Below are positions 8,188 through 16,955 of a stretch of 31,448 bases of DNA, in pieces; the first letter of the stretch is position 1, and every line of letters begins with the position of its first letter. The notes beneath the pieces were generated by a model. That model was not told the origin of the DNA. It saw only the letters and a program-made list of their open reading frames with translations, and did not search any database. The stretch covers positions 1-31,448 of the forward strand of contig CAZOZP010000044.1 in the NCBI GenBank assembly GCA_964584325.1. The letters are read 5' to 3'. Source of the DNA: CAZOZP01 sp964584325 (GTDB lineage Bacteria > Bacteroidota > Ignavibacteria > Ignavibacteriales > Melioribacteraceae). The translations under genes and the position numbers were made by a program.

Positions 8188-9116
8188 AAACTTGTTGAGA
8201 TTCCGAATCTGCTTAATGACCCGATTTCACCCATTGACGAATAAGTATAATCAAATCTGTATTTCTGAATGTTGATTCCGACACCTGCACTGATTCCTGC
8301 AATACCGGAACTTGACCCGGTTTTATAGTCTTCCCGGTTCTTATTGTTGTAACCAAGTCTGATGGTAAATATTTTTGAAGCATTTAATTCGGCAGCAACA
8401 GAAAATCTTTTGAATATATCGGGTACTTTTTCGTTTTTTTCTTCCAGGTTATGAAGAGTAATGTAATATCGAATAGGAACAAATTTTAACCCTTTCGAAA
8501 TACCAAGATCAACTGCTATCGGGAGTGATTCATTTTTCTCCAGATAGGAGGCAAGCTGGAATCCGAGATTTCTGGCACTAAGACCTACCTGAAAATCAAA
8601 CTGAGTGAAATCATACAGAAGTCCAAAGTCAAAAGCCAATGCACTCGAATTATAACCTGCAAGGCTTGAGAAAACATATTTAATATTTACACCATAAGTG
8701 AAATTGGTATCAAGATAGTTGGAATAACCGGCAACAAGAGCCATTTCACCGCCGGAAAAAGATCCTGTTTTATTTCCGAATTTATCTGCGCCGGTAAAGG
8801 TTCCGTAATTAATGTAATGAATGCCGCCGCTTATATTTCCTGCATTTTCAAGATGATAAGATCCGCTGAGACTGAAGCAATTAATATCCAGAAGGTGTTT
8901 AAGGTAGCCGAAAGATACAGGAATCTCTTCATCGTCTCTTATACCTGCGGTATTATAAAAAATAACATCAGGATCGTCTTTGCCGGCTACAAGAGAACCG
9001 CCCAAAGCAGCAGCCCGCGGCGAAACATCAATATTAAGAAAATCATAAGTGTCCTGCGGCAGAACCTGAACTGAAGAAACCAGAATTACAATAAGGCAGA
9101 AAATATATTTTTGCAT
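8184..9116 (-). CDS. porQ: Type IX secretion system protein PorQ-like
   Basis: This is an outer-membrane beta-barrel of the PorV/PorQ type, 310 residues from the chosen start. In the established T9SS model, PorQ belongs to the cell-surface attachment complex with PorU, PorV and PorZ that cleaves sorting domains and anchors cargo. The mature N-terminus reads YDFLNIDVSPRAAALGGS, the conserved start of the family, and alternating hydrophobic/aromatic strands run to a terminal Phe. The signal peptide is MQKYIFCLIVILVSSVQVLPQ. The frame is open to an upstream ATG at 9200, but the ATG at 9116 is preferred because GAGGA sits just before it and the signal peptide begins there. It fits functionally with the T9SS-tagged glycosidase in this window. 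No other T9SS gene is adjacent. Confidence 0.85.
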   Translation of the reverse strand: MQKYIFCLIVILVSSVQVLPQDTYDFLNIDVSPRAAALGGSLVAGKDDPDVIFYNTAGIRDDEEIPVSFGYLKHLLDINCFSLSGSYHLENAGNISGGIHYINYGTFTGADKFGNKTGSFSGGEMALVAGYSNYLDTNFTYGVNIKYVFSSLAGYNSSALAFDFGLLYDFTQFDFQVGLSARNLGFQLASYLEKNESLPIAVDLGISKGLKFVPIRYYITLHNLEEKNEKVPDIFKRFSVAAELNASKIFTIRLGYNNKNREDYKTGSSSGIAGISAGVGINIQKYRFDYTYSSMGEIGSLSRFGISTSF

Positions 9117-9120
9117 AAAA

Positions 9121-9125
9121 TCCTC
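9121..9125 (-). promoter_or_regulatory. Ribosome binding site GAGGA that fixes the porQ start
   Basis: GAGGA on the minus strand lies 4 nt before the ATG at 9116-9114. The alternative ATG at 9200 would add 28 residues in front of the signal peptide. Confidence 0.7.
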
Positions 9126-9261
9126 ATTTCGAAAACCGATATTAAAAATATTTACAAATAAAGGCAAGACTAATAAACGGAAATTAAAATTGTGCATCAA
9201 ATTTTATGTTTCTTGATTAAAAGTAAAAGTGTATTTTTAGAAACTTAAAATAGGAGATAAT

Positions 9262-10107
9262 ATGAACTACTTTAAAACAACAATATTAATGGCCTTGATG
9301 ATGGGCTTGTTTTTGTTTGTCGGTTCAATATTAGGCGGACAAAATGGAATGATGATAGCATTTGTTGTTGCTCTCGGAATAAATTTCTTTTCTTACTGGT
9401 TTTCTGACAAAATTGTTTTAAAACTATACCGTGCAACACCAATAACAAGAGAACAGGCGCCGGCTGTGTATGATATGGTTGAAGAACTGACACAAAAAGC
9501 ATCATTGCCGATGCCCAAAGTCTGTATAATTGAAAACAATTCCCCAAATGCGTTTGCAACTGGAAGAAATCCGGAACACAGTGCAGTTGCTCTGACAACC
9601 GGAATACTCGGAATACTGACAAAGGATGAAATACAAGGGGTTGTTGCCCATGAACTTGCACACATAAAAAACCGAGATACATTGATAAGTACTATAGCCG
9701 CTTCATTTGCCGGCGGTATTTCGATGCTTGCAAGAATTGCCGGTTATGCGGCAATGTTCGGAGGAAGAGACGAAGATAATAAAAATGTTTTTTACTCTCT
9801 GGCAATGATGATTCTTGCTCCGTTAATTGCAATGATAATTCAAATGTCTATTTCCAGAAGCAGAGAATATGCTGCCGATGCAACAGGAGCAGCAATTTGC
9901 GGTAAACCTCTTTCACTTGCTTCAGCTCTGGAAAAACTTACAAAAGTTTCGGAAGTTCGGCCTATGGAAGAAGCAAGTCCGGCCTCCGCTCATATGTTTA
10001 TAGTTAATCCGTTAAGCGGCAGATCTCTGATGAGTTTGTTTTCAACTCATCCGCCTATTCCGGAAAGAGTAAAGAGGCTTCAGGAAATAGCTGCGGGAAG
10101 AAGATAA
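9262..10107 (+). CDS. htpX: Membrane zinc metalloprotease HtpX
   Basis: HtpX is an M48-family inner-membrane protease that degrades misfolded membrane proteins in the cytoplasmic membrane. At 281 residues it has the family's usual length. Two N-terminal membrane segments (about 5-25 and 28-47) are followed by the catalytic HELAH (130-134) with zinc ligands His130 and His134 and catalytic Glu131. Two further hydrophobic segments lie at about 145-168 and 178-196, and the third ligand Glu202 lies in SREYAAD. The C-terminal STHPPIPERVKRL is also typical. AGGAG precedes the ATG. It opens a long plus-strand run of envelope-related genes, with the next start only 2 bp after its stop. Confidence 0.96.
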   Translation: MNYFKTTILMALMMGLFLFVGSILGGQNGMMIAFVVALGINFFSYWFSDKIVLKLYRATPITREQAPAVYDMVEELTQKASLPMPKVCIIENNSPNAFATGRNPEHSAVALTTGILGILTKDEIQGVVAHELAHIKNRDTLISTIAASFAGGISMLARIAGYAAMFGGRDEDNKNVFYSLAMMILAPLIAMIIQMSISRSREYAADATGAAICGKPLSLASALEKLTKVSEVRPMEEASPASAHMFIVNPLSGRSLMSLFSTHPPIPERVKRLQEIAAGRR

Positions 10108-10108
10108 A

Positions 10109-10690
10109 TTGCTGAAGATTTCGGCATTAATTATTTTCTTGTGCCTGCTCTTTAATAAAGATGCAAGCGGACAAGTAAAAACAAATCTGCAAATCTCCAT
10201 GGATTTAATGGACAGCAGTCTTGTGCAGATAAAGAATAATTCCGAAGGCGCTGAAAACCTGTTGTTTTATTCTCCGGATGAGTTATCCATACTGAAAAGC
10301 AGAATTTATTCAAATGTATTCAAAATTATAAAGGCAGAAAATCTTAACGATTCTGCAGTTGTATTTACGCTTGAAAAAGTTAGTGTAAATTATTCCAGGC
10401 ATTCCTCTTCATTTCTAATAGGAGAAGATTCCCTGAAGAGAGAAATTTTGTTTAACGGAAATTATCGATACATAAAGTCGGGCGTAAATGATTTTTCGAA
10501 AGAAATTGTATTGAGTTATTCAGATGTAATTCCTGATGCGGCAAAAGAAAAAGTTGAGAATAAGTCGCTTAGCTTTACTTGTGCGGAACTACCTTCTTCC
10601 GGAATAGCGGAAGGACTTTTAGAGCCGCTTACTGTTATAACGGTATTTATATTATCGGTTGTTCTATTTTTTACAGTGAGAAGTCAATAA
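10109..10690 (+). CDS. Small exported protein with C-terminal membrane anchor (unknown)
   Basis: This 193-residue protein starts at TTG, one base after the htpX stop, with GGAAGAAG upstream. Residues 1-21 form a signal peptide (LKISALIIFLCLLFNKDASG). The middle is probably beta-rich and soluble. The C-terminus, TVITVFILSVVLFFTVRSQ, is a single membrane segment with a very short basic tail, so the protein likely faces the periplasm from the inner membrane. I do not recognise the family. Its position between htpX and bamD suggests an envelope role, which is inference only. Confidence 0.75.
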   Translation: MLKISALIIFLCLLFNKDASGQVKTNLQISMDLMDSSLVQIKNNSEGAENLLFYSPDELSILKSRIYSNVFKIIKAENLNDSAVVFTLEKVSVNYSRHSSSFLIGEDSLKREILFNGNYRYIKSGVNDFSKEIVLSYSDVIPDAAKEKVENKSLSFTCAELPSSGIAEGLLEPLTVITVFILSVVLFFTVRSQ

Positions 10691-10747
10691 TCTTTAAAGC
10701 GTTGATTTATTTAATTATCTTTACAAACAAATTTTAACGGATTATTA

Positions 10748-11494
10748 ATGAGAGTTTCAGTTTTATCACTTATTATTTTAATTATATTTTCTGCCTGTTC
10801 TTCTTCAAAAGATACAAGTATGTTCAATGCTGAAGAGCATTTGCAGTATGCCATGACAATTTACGAGAATGAAGATTACCGTGAGGCGGCAGCAGAATTC
10901 CAGACAATTTTGCTCCAGTTTCCGGGAAGTAAAGTAATTGACCAGGCAAGGTATTATCTGGCAATGACATATTTTAATAATGAAGAATATATTTTATCAG
11001 GCTGGGAGTTTTCCCGTCTGGTGAGAGATATACCCGGAAGTCCGTTTGTACCTGAAGCTCAGTTTATGATTGGAGAATCCTATTATCAGCTTTCTCCTGA
11101 CTTTTCACTGGATCAGAAATACACAACTAAATGTTTGCAGGAATTCCAGGCTTTCATCGAGTTGTTTCCTCTTAATCCGAAAGTACCTGAAGCAGAAATA
11201 AAGATTGCCGAACTTACTGAAAAGCTTGCAAGAAAAGAATACAACAGTGCGGTAATCTATGAAAAGATGGAATATTATAATGCCGCAATTAAATATTTCG
11301 GTCAAGTTGCTGAAGTTTACCATGAAACATCTTTTGCACCTCCGGCTTTATACAGGAAGATTCAGCTTCTTATAATGAAAGAAAGAATTACGGAAGCTTC
11401 AGAAAATATGCATGTGTTTATTGACAGGTATCCGAATGATTCAAATATTGGTGAGATTAAGAGTCTTTTAGAAAAGTATGAAGAGAAATCCTAA
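10748..11494 (+). CDS. bamD: Outer membrane assembly lipoprotein BamD
   Basis: BamD is a periplasmic lipoprotein of the BAM complex that inserts beta-barrel proteins into the outer membrane. The signal peptide ends in the lipobox FSAC with acylated Cys17. The mature part (248 aa in total) consists of TPR pairs, seen in YENEDYREAAAEFQTILLQF, then YLAMTYFNNEEYILSGWEF, and EYNSAVIYEKMEYYNAAIKYF, the typical BamD arrangement. It is followed 12 bp later by a thioesterase gene. An alternative would be a general TPR lipoprotein (YbgF-like), but the order and spacing of repeats favour BamD. Confidence 0.88.
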   Translation: MRVSVLSLIILIIFSACSSSKDTSMFNAEEHLQYAMTIYENEDYREAAAEFQTILLQFPGSKVIDQARYYLAMTYFNNEEYILSGWEFSRLVRDIPGSPFVPEAQFMIGESYYQLSPDFSLDQKYTTKCLQEFQAFIELFPLNPKVPEAEIKIAELTEKLARKEYNSAVIYEKMEYYNAAIKYFGQVAEVYHETSFAPPALYRKIQLLIMKERITEASENMHVFIDRYPNDSNIGEIKSLLEKYEEKS

Positions 11495-11506
11495 CAGGAA
11501 AATCTT

Positions 11507-11983
11507 ATGAAGAAAAACTGTTCCGAGTCAGTAGTAATTATGACAGAGCTTGTGCTTCCTCACCACACAAATCACATTGGCACACTGCTGGGCGGACAGC
11601 TTATGCACTGGATTGATATTTGCGCGGCCATGGCTGCCGGCAGACACGCAGGAAATGTATGTGTAACAGCTTCGGTAGATAAAATTGATTTTCATTATTC
11701 TGCCCGGCTGGGAGATATAGTTACATTGCTCGCATCTGTGAACAGAGTTTTTAACACTTCAATGGAAGTTGGTGTTAAAGTGTATTCCGAGAATATCAAA
11801 ACCGGCAAGAAGATTCATACTAACAGCGCCTATCTGACATTTGTTTCTGTAGATGAAAACCTTAAGCCTTCTAAAACAAACGAATTAATACCTCAGACCG
11901 AGGAAGAGAAAAGACGATATGAGAACGCTTTCCTGCGAAGGAAAAACCGGCTGCTTAATAATAATTCTGTCAGTTCTGCTTAG
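11507..11983 (+). CDS. Hotdog-fold acyl-CoA thioesterase
   Basis: This 158-residue cytoplasmic protein belongs to the YciA/BFIT-type acyl-CoA hydrolases, which cleave acyl-CoA to free acid and CoA. The hotdog signature is NHIGTLLGGQLMHWIDICAA (the helix with the catalytic Asp), followed by TASVDKIDFHYSARLGDIV and the strand AYLTFVSVD. Homologues are usually hexamers of this length. The last 65 bp overlap the start of the next gene. The acyl-chain preference cannot be read from sequence. Confidence 0.9.
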   Translation: MKKNCSESVVIMTELVLPHHTNHIGTLLGGQLMHWIDICAAMAAGRHAGNVCVTASVDKIDFHYSARLGDIVTLLASVNRVFNTSMEVGVKVYSENIKTGKKIHTNSAYLTFVSVDENLKPSKTNELIPQTEEEKRRYENAFLRRKNRLLNNNSVSSA

Positions 11984-13991
11984 TTTCCTGAGGCTCCAAG
12001 CTCAGGTTACAAAGCTGATTAACTTAAACGGATTCTGTTTCCAAACTCGAATAGCAGCTGAACCCGGTTACTCAGGCATTTTTTCGTTTGGTCGGAAAGA
12101 AAACATTTCCATCATATTCTCTGATGACAAAAAAAATACTTATGCATATCCCTCGGCAACTTACGGAAGAACGGTAACCGGAATTAGATCTCCATCGCTT
12201 GGCATTTCTGCAATAACTCAATTCGGACAGAATTCAGGAAATTTCATTGCTGTATCCAGAAACAGTAACAGGTTCTATATCATGGGAATCAATTCAAACG
12301 GCGGATTAATCAGAAAGAGTTCAAATAAACTTGATTCCTACCCTGAATTTATTGATGCATCTTCTGATTACGAATATAGTTCAATGGCACTGATTTGCGG
12401 TAAAGCGTTCAACGGAATTTCGGTAGTAAGGGGCAGGGCTCAAGGATTTTCAGAAGACAAAATATCATCAGGAAGAATATTTTCATCAGCACGGTTTTTT
12501 GACCTGGATTATGATGGCTATGCAGATATCACAGCTTACAATCCGATTGAACGGGCATTTGTATTCTATAGAAATTCCAGAGGAGGAAGGTTCTATGAAG
12601 CGCGAATGCTGAGAACGCGCGAAGTGCACGATTTCATATTCAAAGATGTAAATAACGATGGTTTTAGTGAGATGATAAGCGGTGAAAGAGACGGAATCAG
12701 AATTTATAAAGGTGATGTTTCTTCGCTTTTCCAGGAAAGTATTCTCATAAGAACAACCTGGCAGGCCGAAAAGATTCTTTCTGCTGATTTAAATAACGAT
12801 GGAATGGATGATCTGATATGCTTCGATAAATCGCGCGGGAAAGCCTCGGTTCTTTTTAATAAAGGAAATTATGAATTTCACGAATATAGAATTTATACGG
12901 AAAAAGAATTTATTGATATCACAATTTCAGGGTCAAAGGGATCGTTTGAACTTATTTTATACTCTGCAGAAGGGGAATTGATTAAAATCAGCCGCGGGAA
13001 AAATATAAATACTGATTCAGAAATTTTTGTTCCGTCAAGAGCTTTAGCTCTGGCACGCTCTTCAGTAAACAATGACAGCTTTCCGGATATTTCCTTCATA
13101 GATTCAGGAAGTCAGACTCTTAATATTTATTTAAGCTCGCCTTCAAACTTGTTTGGTAATATGTTTTCTGTGGGAATTTCTTATCCTTTTCCTATGATGA
13201 AGTATTTTAAACACGAAGAAACCAACTGTTTTTTGCTTTATTCAAAATCAGAAAAATACTTTGAATTTGTTGCAGTCGAGTCTAAAAATCTGAAAGTTTC
13301 TAAACAGCTTCTGTATGTTCCTGATCCGATTATTTATATTGATTTTTATATAGGTGAACAAGGCGATTGTGAAATTGCAGTTGTAAGCAAGAAGAAAAAG
13401 TCAATCAAGTTTACCTTGTTCGGAAAAGAGAAGAACAAGTTTATTGAAAAAGATCAACTCGAGTATTCCGGCAATAGTGACAATATTTATATAACGAAAA
13501 GCAGAGAGCCGGAAGTTTTTATTCTTGAAAATCTAAACACCGGATTTCGGCTTAAAACATTCTTTCTTCTAAACAAATACGGAGAAAAGAAAGAATATCT
13601 TATAAAAGAGACTTCGGAGAAGGAAGAAACTGTAACGGGATTGGAATATTCTGATCAGACATTTCCGGTTACATTCTTTAAAGCAAAAAATAACTACGAT
13701 ATTTATTTTTCAGGATTGATACCGGGCTTTACCGAAGCATTTTCATTGGTTCCCGCGAATAATCAGGAAAGAATTCCAATTACACGAAAAAGTCATTTTC
13801 TTTTCAAAGATGATGAAAGAGATGAATTGAAAATCTTCTATTTTGACTTTAAAAGAAAAAGAGCCTTTTATGATAAACTGATTGAATCAAAAGGAATAAC
13901 TGATTATTTTGTGACAGATTTTTTTGGGCGAAATTACCTTGTTTATACTAAGAAAAATATTTCCGGAATTAATATAAAGATTTTGCAATGA
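11919..13991 (+). CDS. Exported FG-GAP/VCBS-type beta-propeller protein
   Basis: This 690-residue exported protein is probably a beta-propeller. After a signal peptide (hydrophobic core CLIIILSVLLSFLRLQAQ at 12-29) come calcium-loop repeats DLDYDGYAD (195-203), DVNNDGFSE (243-251) and DLNNDGMDD (290-298), with a weaker copy around VNNDSFPD. These match the FG-GAP/VCBS motif DxDxDG. The second half is less regular. The ATG at 11919 lies inside the thioesterase gene (65-bp overlap); no later start would keep the whole signal peptide. Its stop overlaps the metalloprotease start by 4 bp (ATGA), so the two are probably translationally coupled. No sorting domain is visible, so it may remain in the periplasm or on the outer membrane. 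Confidence 0.8.
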   Translation: MRTLSCEGKTGCLIIILSVLLSFLRLQAQVTKLINLNGFCFQTRIAAEPGYSGIFSFGRKENISIIFSDDKKNTYAYPSATYGRTVTGIRSPSLGISAITQFGQNSGNFIAVSRNSNRFYIMGINSNGGLIRKSSNKLDSYPEFIDASSDYEYSSMALICGKAFNGISVVRGRAQGFSEDKISSGRIFSSARFFDLDYDGYADITAYNPIERAFVFYRNSRGGRFYEARMLRTREVHDFIFKDVNNDGFSEMISGERDGIRIYKGDVSSLFQESILIRTTWQAEKILSADLNNDGMDDLICFDKSRGKASVLFNKGNYEFHEYRIYTEKEFIDITISGSKGSFELILYSAEGELIKISRGKNINTDSEIFVPSRALALARSSVNNDSFPDISFIDSGSQTLNIYLSSPSNLFGNMFSVGISYPFPMMKYFKHEETNCFLLYSKSEKYFEFVAVESKNLKVSKQLLYVPDPIIYIDFYIGEQGDCEIAVVSKKKKSIKFTLFGKEKNKFIEKDQLEYSGNSDNIYITKSREPEVFILENLNTGFRLKTFFLLNKYGEKKEYLIKETSEKEETVTGLEYSDQTFPVTFFKAKNNYDIYFSGLIPGFTEAFSLVPANNQERIPITRKSHFLFKDDERDELKIFYFDFKRKRAFYDKLIESKGITDYFVTDFFGRNYLVYTKKNISGINIKILQ

Positions 13992-15580
13992 AAATATTCT
14001 TAATAGCAGCAACACTAATTTCAAATTTTTTAATTGCCTCAAGTAGTCCGGATTCACTTTTTAACCGAATAACGGAAAGACGATTCGAAAGTGGCGGTGA
14101 ACGGGTCATTGAACCTGTTAAAAGCGGATTCGGGGAATTAATGTCAGTAAAAACCGAATATGACAACTTCACTTCGATTCAAAAAGAAATGCTAAAAAAA
14201 CTCTTCTTAAGACCTGACAGTGATACGAGTATAGTATCGCCATCAGGATATTTCAGAATTCATTTTTTTAAGGATGGCGAAAAAAAACCTCAATATGACG
14301 TAAATGAACTTGCGGCATCTTTTGATTCGGTTTATAATTTTGAGATAAATATTTTAGGTTATCCGATACCTCCTTCAGACGGATTGGAAGGAGGAGATGA
14401 AAAATATGATATATATATAGATGAACTTTCTTATTACTATGGAGAAACAATTCCGGAAAATGAGATATCCGAAAACATTTATACATCATTTATCAGAATA
14501 GACAATTCTTTTAAGAAATTTCCTTCTAAAGGTATAAGCGGAGCCAGAGTAACTGCCGCACACGAGTTTTTTCATTCAATTCAGATCGGGTATTATGGTT
14601 ATTATTCAAAGGAACTCTTTTTTTATGAAATGAGTTCGGTTGCTATGGAAGAATTTATGTATCCGGAAATAAATGATTATTTCCATTATCTTAAAACATA
14701 TTTTAACTCACCGGATCAGAATATTACAAATTACGATTACAGTTTGGGCATATTTGTTATTTATCTTAAAGAGAAATTCGGTTATGGAATTCTAAAGGAA
14801 ATTTGGGAAAATATTAGAACCTGGAAAAATACAGTTTCGGCTTTGGATATTACATTGAAGAAATATGGAACAAACTTTAAGTCGGCCTTTAACGAATTCG
14901 GAATCTGGTCTTACTATACAAATTACAGAGCTAAAGAAAATAATTATTTCCCTGATGCAGAAGATTTTCCCTCGCTGAATCTTACTGATATGGGTTTTGT
15001 TGTTCCGGAAGACAATTATAATATATCTTCATTCCCGGCAGCGAATAACTTCCTATTTATAATTAATGCTGTCCGAAATGATTCACTTTTGGTCATAATA
15101 ACAAATTCAGATCTGTCGAATGCTTATTCCGAAGGCTCACTTTCCAATATAACATATTCTCTAAGCGAACAGCCTAAATCTGAATATACTGAAGTTACTT
15201 CAGGCTATTATCAAAAATTAACCGCGAATGACTTAAATAAAATAGCTTCAAGATTTATTATAAACGGAGTTCTTTCAGAAGTAGTTCAAACAGCATTTTA
15301 TGATATGGTTTTTCCTCAGCCGTTTATTCATAATATTCATTCTGCAGTTAATATTCCCGTTGCAAAAGGAGATGCAGGAAATATTAGTCTTTTTATTTAC
15401 TCTGCGTCTATGAATAAAATTTTCGAAAAGCAATACAGGTTAACATCAACAGACGACAACATTCTTGTGTGGAATTGTAAAGACAAGTACGGAAAACCTG
15501 CATCATCCGGGGTATATATTTATATCATAAGCTCTTCTTCCGGAATTCGGAAAGGCAAGTTAATGATTATCAATGAGTAA
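13988..15580 (+). CDS. Exported HEXXH metalloprotease (MXAN_6640-like)
   Basis: This is a predicted zinc metallopeptidase of 530 residues with a signal peptide (1-20). The active-site helix is AAHEFFHSIQ, with zinc ligands His192 and His196 and catalytic Glu193. The likely third ligand is Glu214 in FFYEMSSVAMEEF, which matches the gluzincin-type 'E..A.WmEE' pattern of the MXAN_6640 putative metalloprotease family. Residues about 450-530 resemble a FlgD/T9SS-like beta-sandwich (ILVWNCKDKYGKPASSGVYIY), but the usual sorting-domain signature is absent. It overlaps the FG-GAP gene by 4 bp and ccmA by 8 bp. The family name is from memory; peptidase activity is inferred from the motif. Confidence 0.82.
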   Translation: MKIFLIAATLISNFLIASSSPDSLFNRITERRFESGGERVIEPVKSGFGELMSVKTEYDNFTSIQKEMLKKLFLRPDSDTSIVSPSGYFRIHFFKDGEKKPQYDVNELAASFDSVYNFEINILGYPIPPSDGLEGGDEKYDIYIDELSYYYGETIPENEISENIYTSFIRIDNSFKKFPSKGISGARVTAAHEFFHSIQIGYYGYYSKELFFYEMSSVAMEEFMYPEINDYFHYLKTYFNSPDQNITNYDYSLGIFVIYLKEKFGYGILKEIWENIRTWKNTVSALDITLKKYGTNFKSAFNEFGIWSYYTNYRAKENNYFPDAEDFPSLNLTDMGFVVPEDNYNISSFPAANNFLFIINAVRNDSLLVIITNSDLSNAYSEGSLSNITYSLSEQPKSEYTEVTSGYYQKLTANDLNKIASRFIINGVLSEVVQTAFYDMVFPQPFIHNIHSAVNIPVAKGDAGNISLFIYSASMNKIFEKQYRLTSTDDNILVWNCKDKYGKPASSGVYIYIISSSSGIRKGKLMIINE

Positions 15581-16214
15581 AATTAAAATAACCATAAATA
15601 AACTCACAAAAAGGTTCGGGAAAACACCTGTGTTTTCAGGTGTGGATATGGACTGTCAGTTACCGGGTATTTACGGAGTATCAGGAAATAATGGAGCCGG
15701 CAAAACGACATTTCTGAAAATAATTGCCGGCGTTATGAAACCAACGTCAGGTGAAGTTCTCATAAAAATTAATGATTACAAGATTTTGGCCGAAAGAACT
15801 TACCGTCACACAGCATTTGCAGCACCATACCTCAATTTGTATGATGAATTCTCAGCCGAAGAGAATCTTAGACTAACAGCCGGATTAAGATCAGAGAAAT
15901 ATGACAGCAAAAGGGCTGAATACCTTCTGCATAAGGTTTCTTTATATTCAAAAAAAAATGAACTGCTGAAAAATTACTCATCAGGAATGAAACAGAAAGT
16001 AAAGCTTATTAATAGCTTACTTGCCGAATCTCTTTTAATTATATGGGATGAGCCTTTTACAAATATGGATAGTGAGGGAAAGGAAGCTGTTACAGCTTTA
16101 ATAAGACCGGAAGCTGAAAAAAAAATTATCTTGATTGCATCCAATAGGGAGGATGAACTTGCTCTTTGCGGAAGCGTGCTGGATTTGAACTCCTTTCCCA
16201 AAAAAGGGAATTGA
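15573..16214 (+). CDS. ccmA: ABC transporter ATPase, CcmA-like (cytochrome c maturation)
   Basis: This 213-residue ATPase shows Walker A GNNGAGKT (38-45), signature YSSGMKQKV (135-143) and Walker B LLIIWDEP (154-161, catalytic Glu160). CcmA works with CcmB to power release of holo-CcmE during haem delivery to periplasmic cytochromes c. The CcmA identity rests mainly on the ccmB-like gene 6 bp downstream. Two positions are unusual: the switch histidine is replaced in LIASNRED (Asn191), and the Q-loop region reads AFAAPYLNLYDEFSAEENL without a clear Gln. These changes could lower or alter ATP hydrolysis. It overlaps the metalloprotease gene by 8 bp. Confidence 0.78.
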   Translation: MSKIKITINKLTKRFGKTPVFSGVDMDCQLPGIYGVSGNNGAGKTTFLKIIAGVMKPTSGEVLIKINDYKILAERTYRHTAFAAPYLNLYDEFSAEENLRLTAGLRSEKYDSKRAEYLLHKVSLYSKKNELLKNYSSGMKQKVKLINSLLAESLLIIWDEPFTNMDSEGKEAVTALIRPEAEKKIILIASNREDELALCGSVLDLNSFPKKGN

Positions 16215-16220
16215 AAAAAT

Positions 16221-16895
16221 ATGAAATTCGATTTAGCATTTATGGCAGTTTTCAGAAAAGACCGCGAATCTGAACTTAGAAACAGATATTCAATTAATTC
16301 GCTCTTGATGTTTACTCTTGTAACCGTAAGTGTCTTGGTTTTTTCTACTTCAAACGAAGACATATCTTCAGAACTTTGCGCCGGACTCTTTTGGGTTGTG
16401 ATATTCTTTTCATCAATGGCCGGACTCTCTCGTTCATTTGTTTCTGAAGAAGAAAAAGGCACTTCATTGTTTCTGAAGTTAAATGCTTCGCCATGGTCAG
16501 TGTTTGCCGGCAAGTTCATATTTAATTTTCTCCTTGTTTTAAGTATAAGCGCTGCAGTTATTATACTTTTTCTTTTCTTTATGGGCTCCTCATTTATCAT
16601 AAGCGAGATAACTGTTTTCATAATTGCGGTTGTTTTGGGAAATGCCGGAATTGCCGCGGCATCAACAATTATTGCAGCATTGATTTCAAATGCCAATGCT
16701 AAAACAACCTTGTATCCTATCCTTTCTTTTCCGATTCTTTTGCCTTTGATTTTAGTTCTTCTTGAACTTACATCTTTTACGCTAAAGCCTGATCCTTTTT
16801 ATGACTGGATACCTGGTGCCGGAATTTTAATAAGTTATGATATAATTATGCTCACGGCGTCAATTCTTTTGTTCGACTTTATTTGGAAAGATTAA
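16221..16895 (+). CDS. ccmB: Haem exporter permease CcmB
   Basis: This is a polytopic inner-membrane protein of 224 residues, the usual CcmB length, with about six membrane segments. The family region LFWVVIFFSSMAGLSRSF followed by EEEKGTSLFLKLNASPWSVFAGKF (about 55-98) is characteristic. It forms the permease of the CcmAB ABC complex of cytochrome c system I. ccmC, usually next, is absent; the proline genes follow instead. The remaining maturation genes must lie elsewhere, or this pair serves another role. Confidence 0.85.
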   Translation: MKFDLAFMAVFRKDRESELRNRYSINSLLMFTLVTVSVLVFSTSNEDISSELCAGLFWVVIFFSSMAGLSRSFVSEEEKGTSLFLKLNASPWSVFAGKFIFNFLLVLSISAAVIILFLFFMGSSFIISEITVFIIAVVLGNAGIAAASTIIAALISNANAKTTLYPILSFPILLPLILVLLELTSFTLKPDPFYDWIPGAGILISYDIIMLTASILLFDFIWKD

Positions 16896-16926
16896 ATCCA
16901 TTTTTAGATATAAGCCTAATTTTTTT

Positions 16927-16934
16927 TATTTTTG
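16927..16934 (+). promoter_or_regulatory. Candidate -7 box TATTTTTG before proB
   Basis: TATTTTTG, matching TAnnTTTG, lies 22 bp before the proB ATG, directly after a T-rich tract in the ccmB-proB gap. A matching upstream element is not clear. Confidence 0.3.
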
Positions 16935-16955
16935 TGTTTTAATGAAAAGATAAAT

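Noticed and set aside
9117..9200. N-terminal extension of porQ to the ATG at 9200
   Set aside because: It would put 28 residues before a clean signal peptide, and the ribosome binding site GAGGA supports the start at 9116.
9272..9682. Antisense reading frame of 136 codons opposite htpX
   Set aside because: It lies wholly opposite a conserved HtpX sequence, lacks a ribosome binding site, and has the composition of a shadow frame.
15330..15580. T9SS sorting domain at the end of the metalloprotease
   Set aside because: The beta-sandwich is FlgD-like, but the QNYPNPFNP signature seen in the glycosidase is absent.
15974..16696. Antisense reading frame of 240 codons opposite ccmA-ccmB
   Set aside because: Although long, it mirrors two well-supported genes and its translation shows no recognisable domain.
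16932..16955. Upstream TTG start for proB
   Set aside because: The extra eight residues are not part of the family N-terminus, and the ATG at 16956 aligns with known ProB starts.
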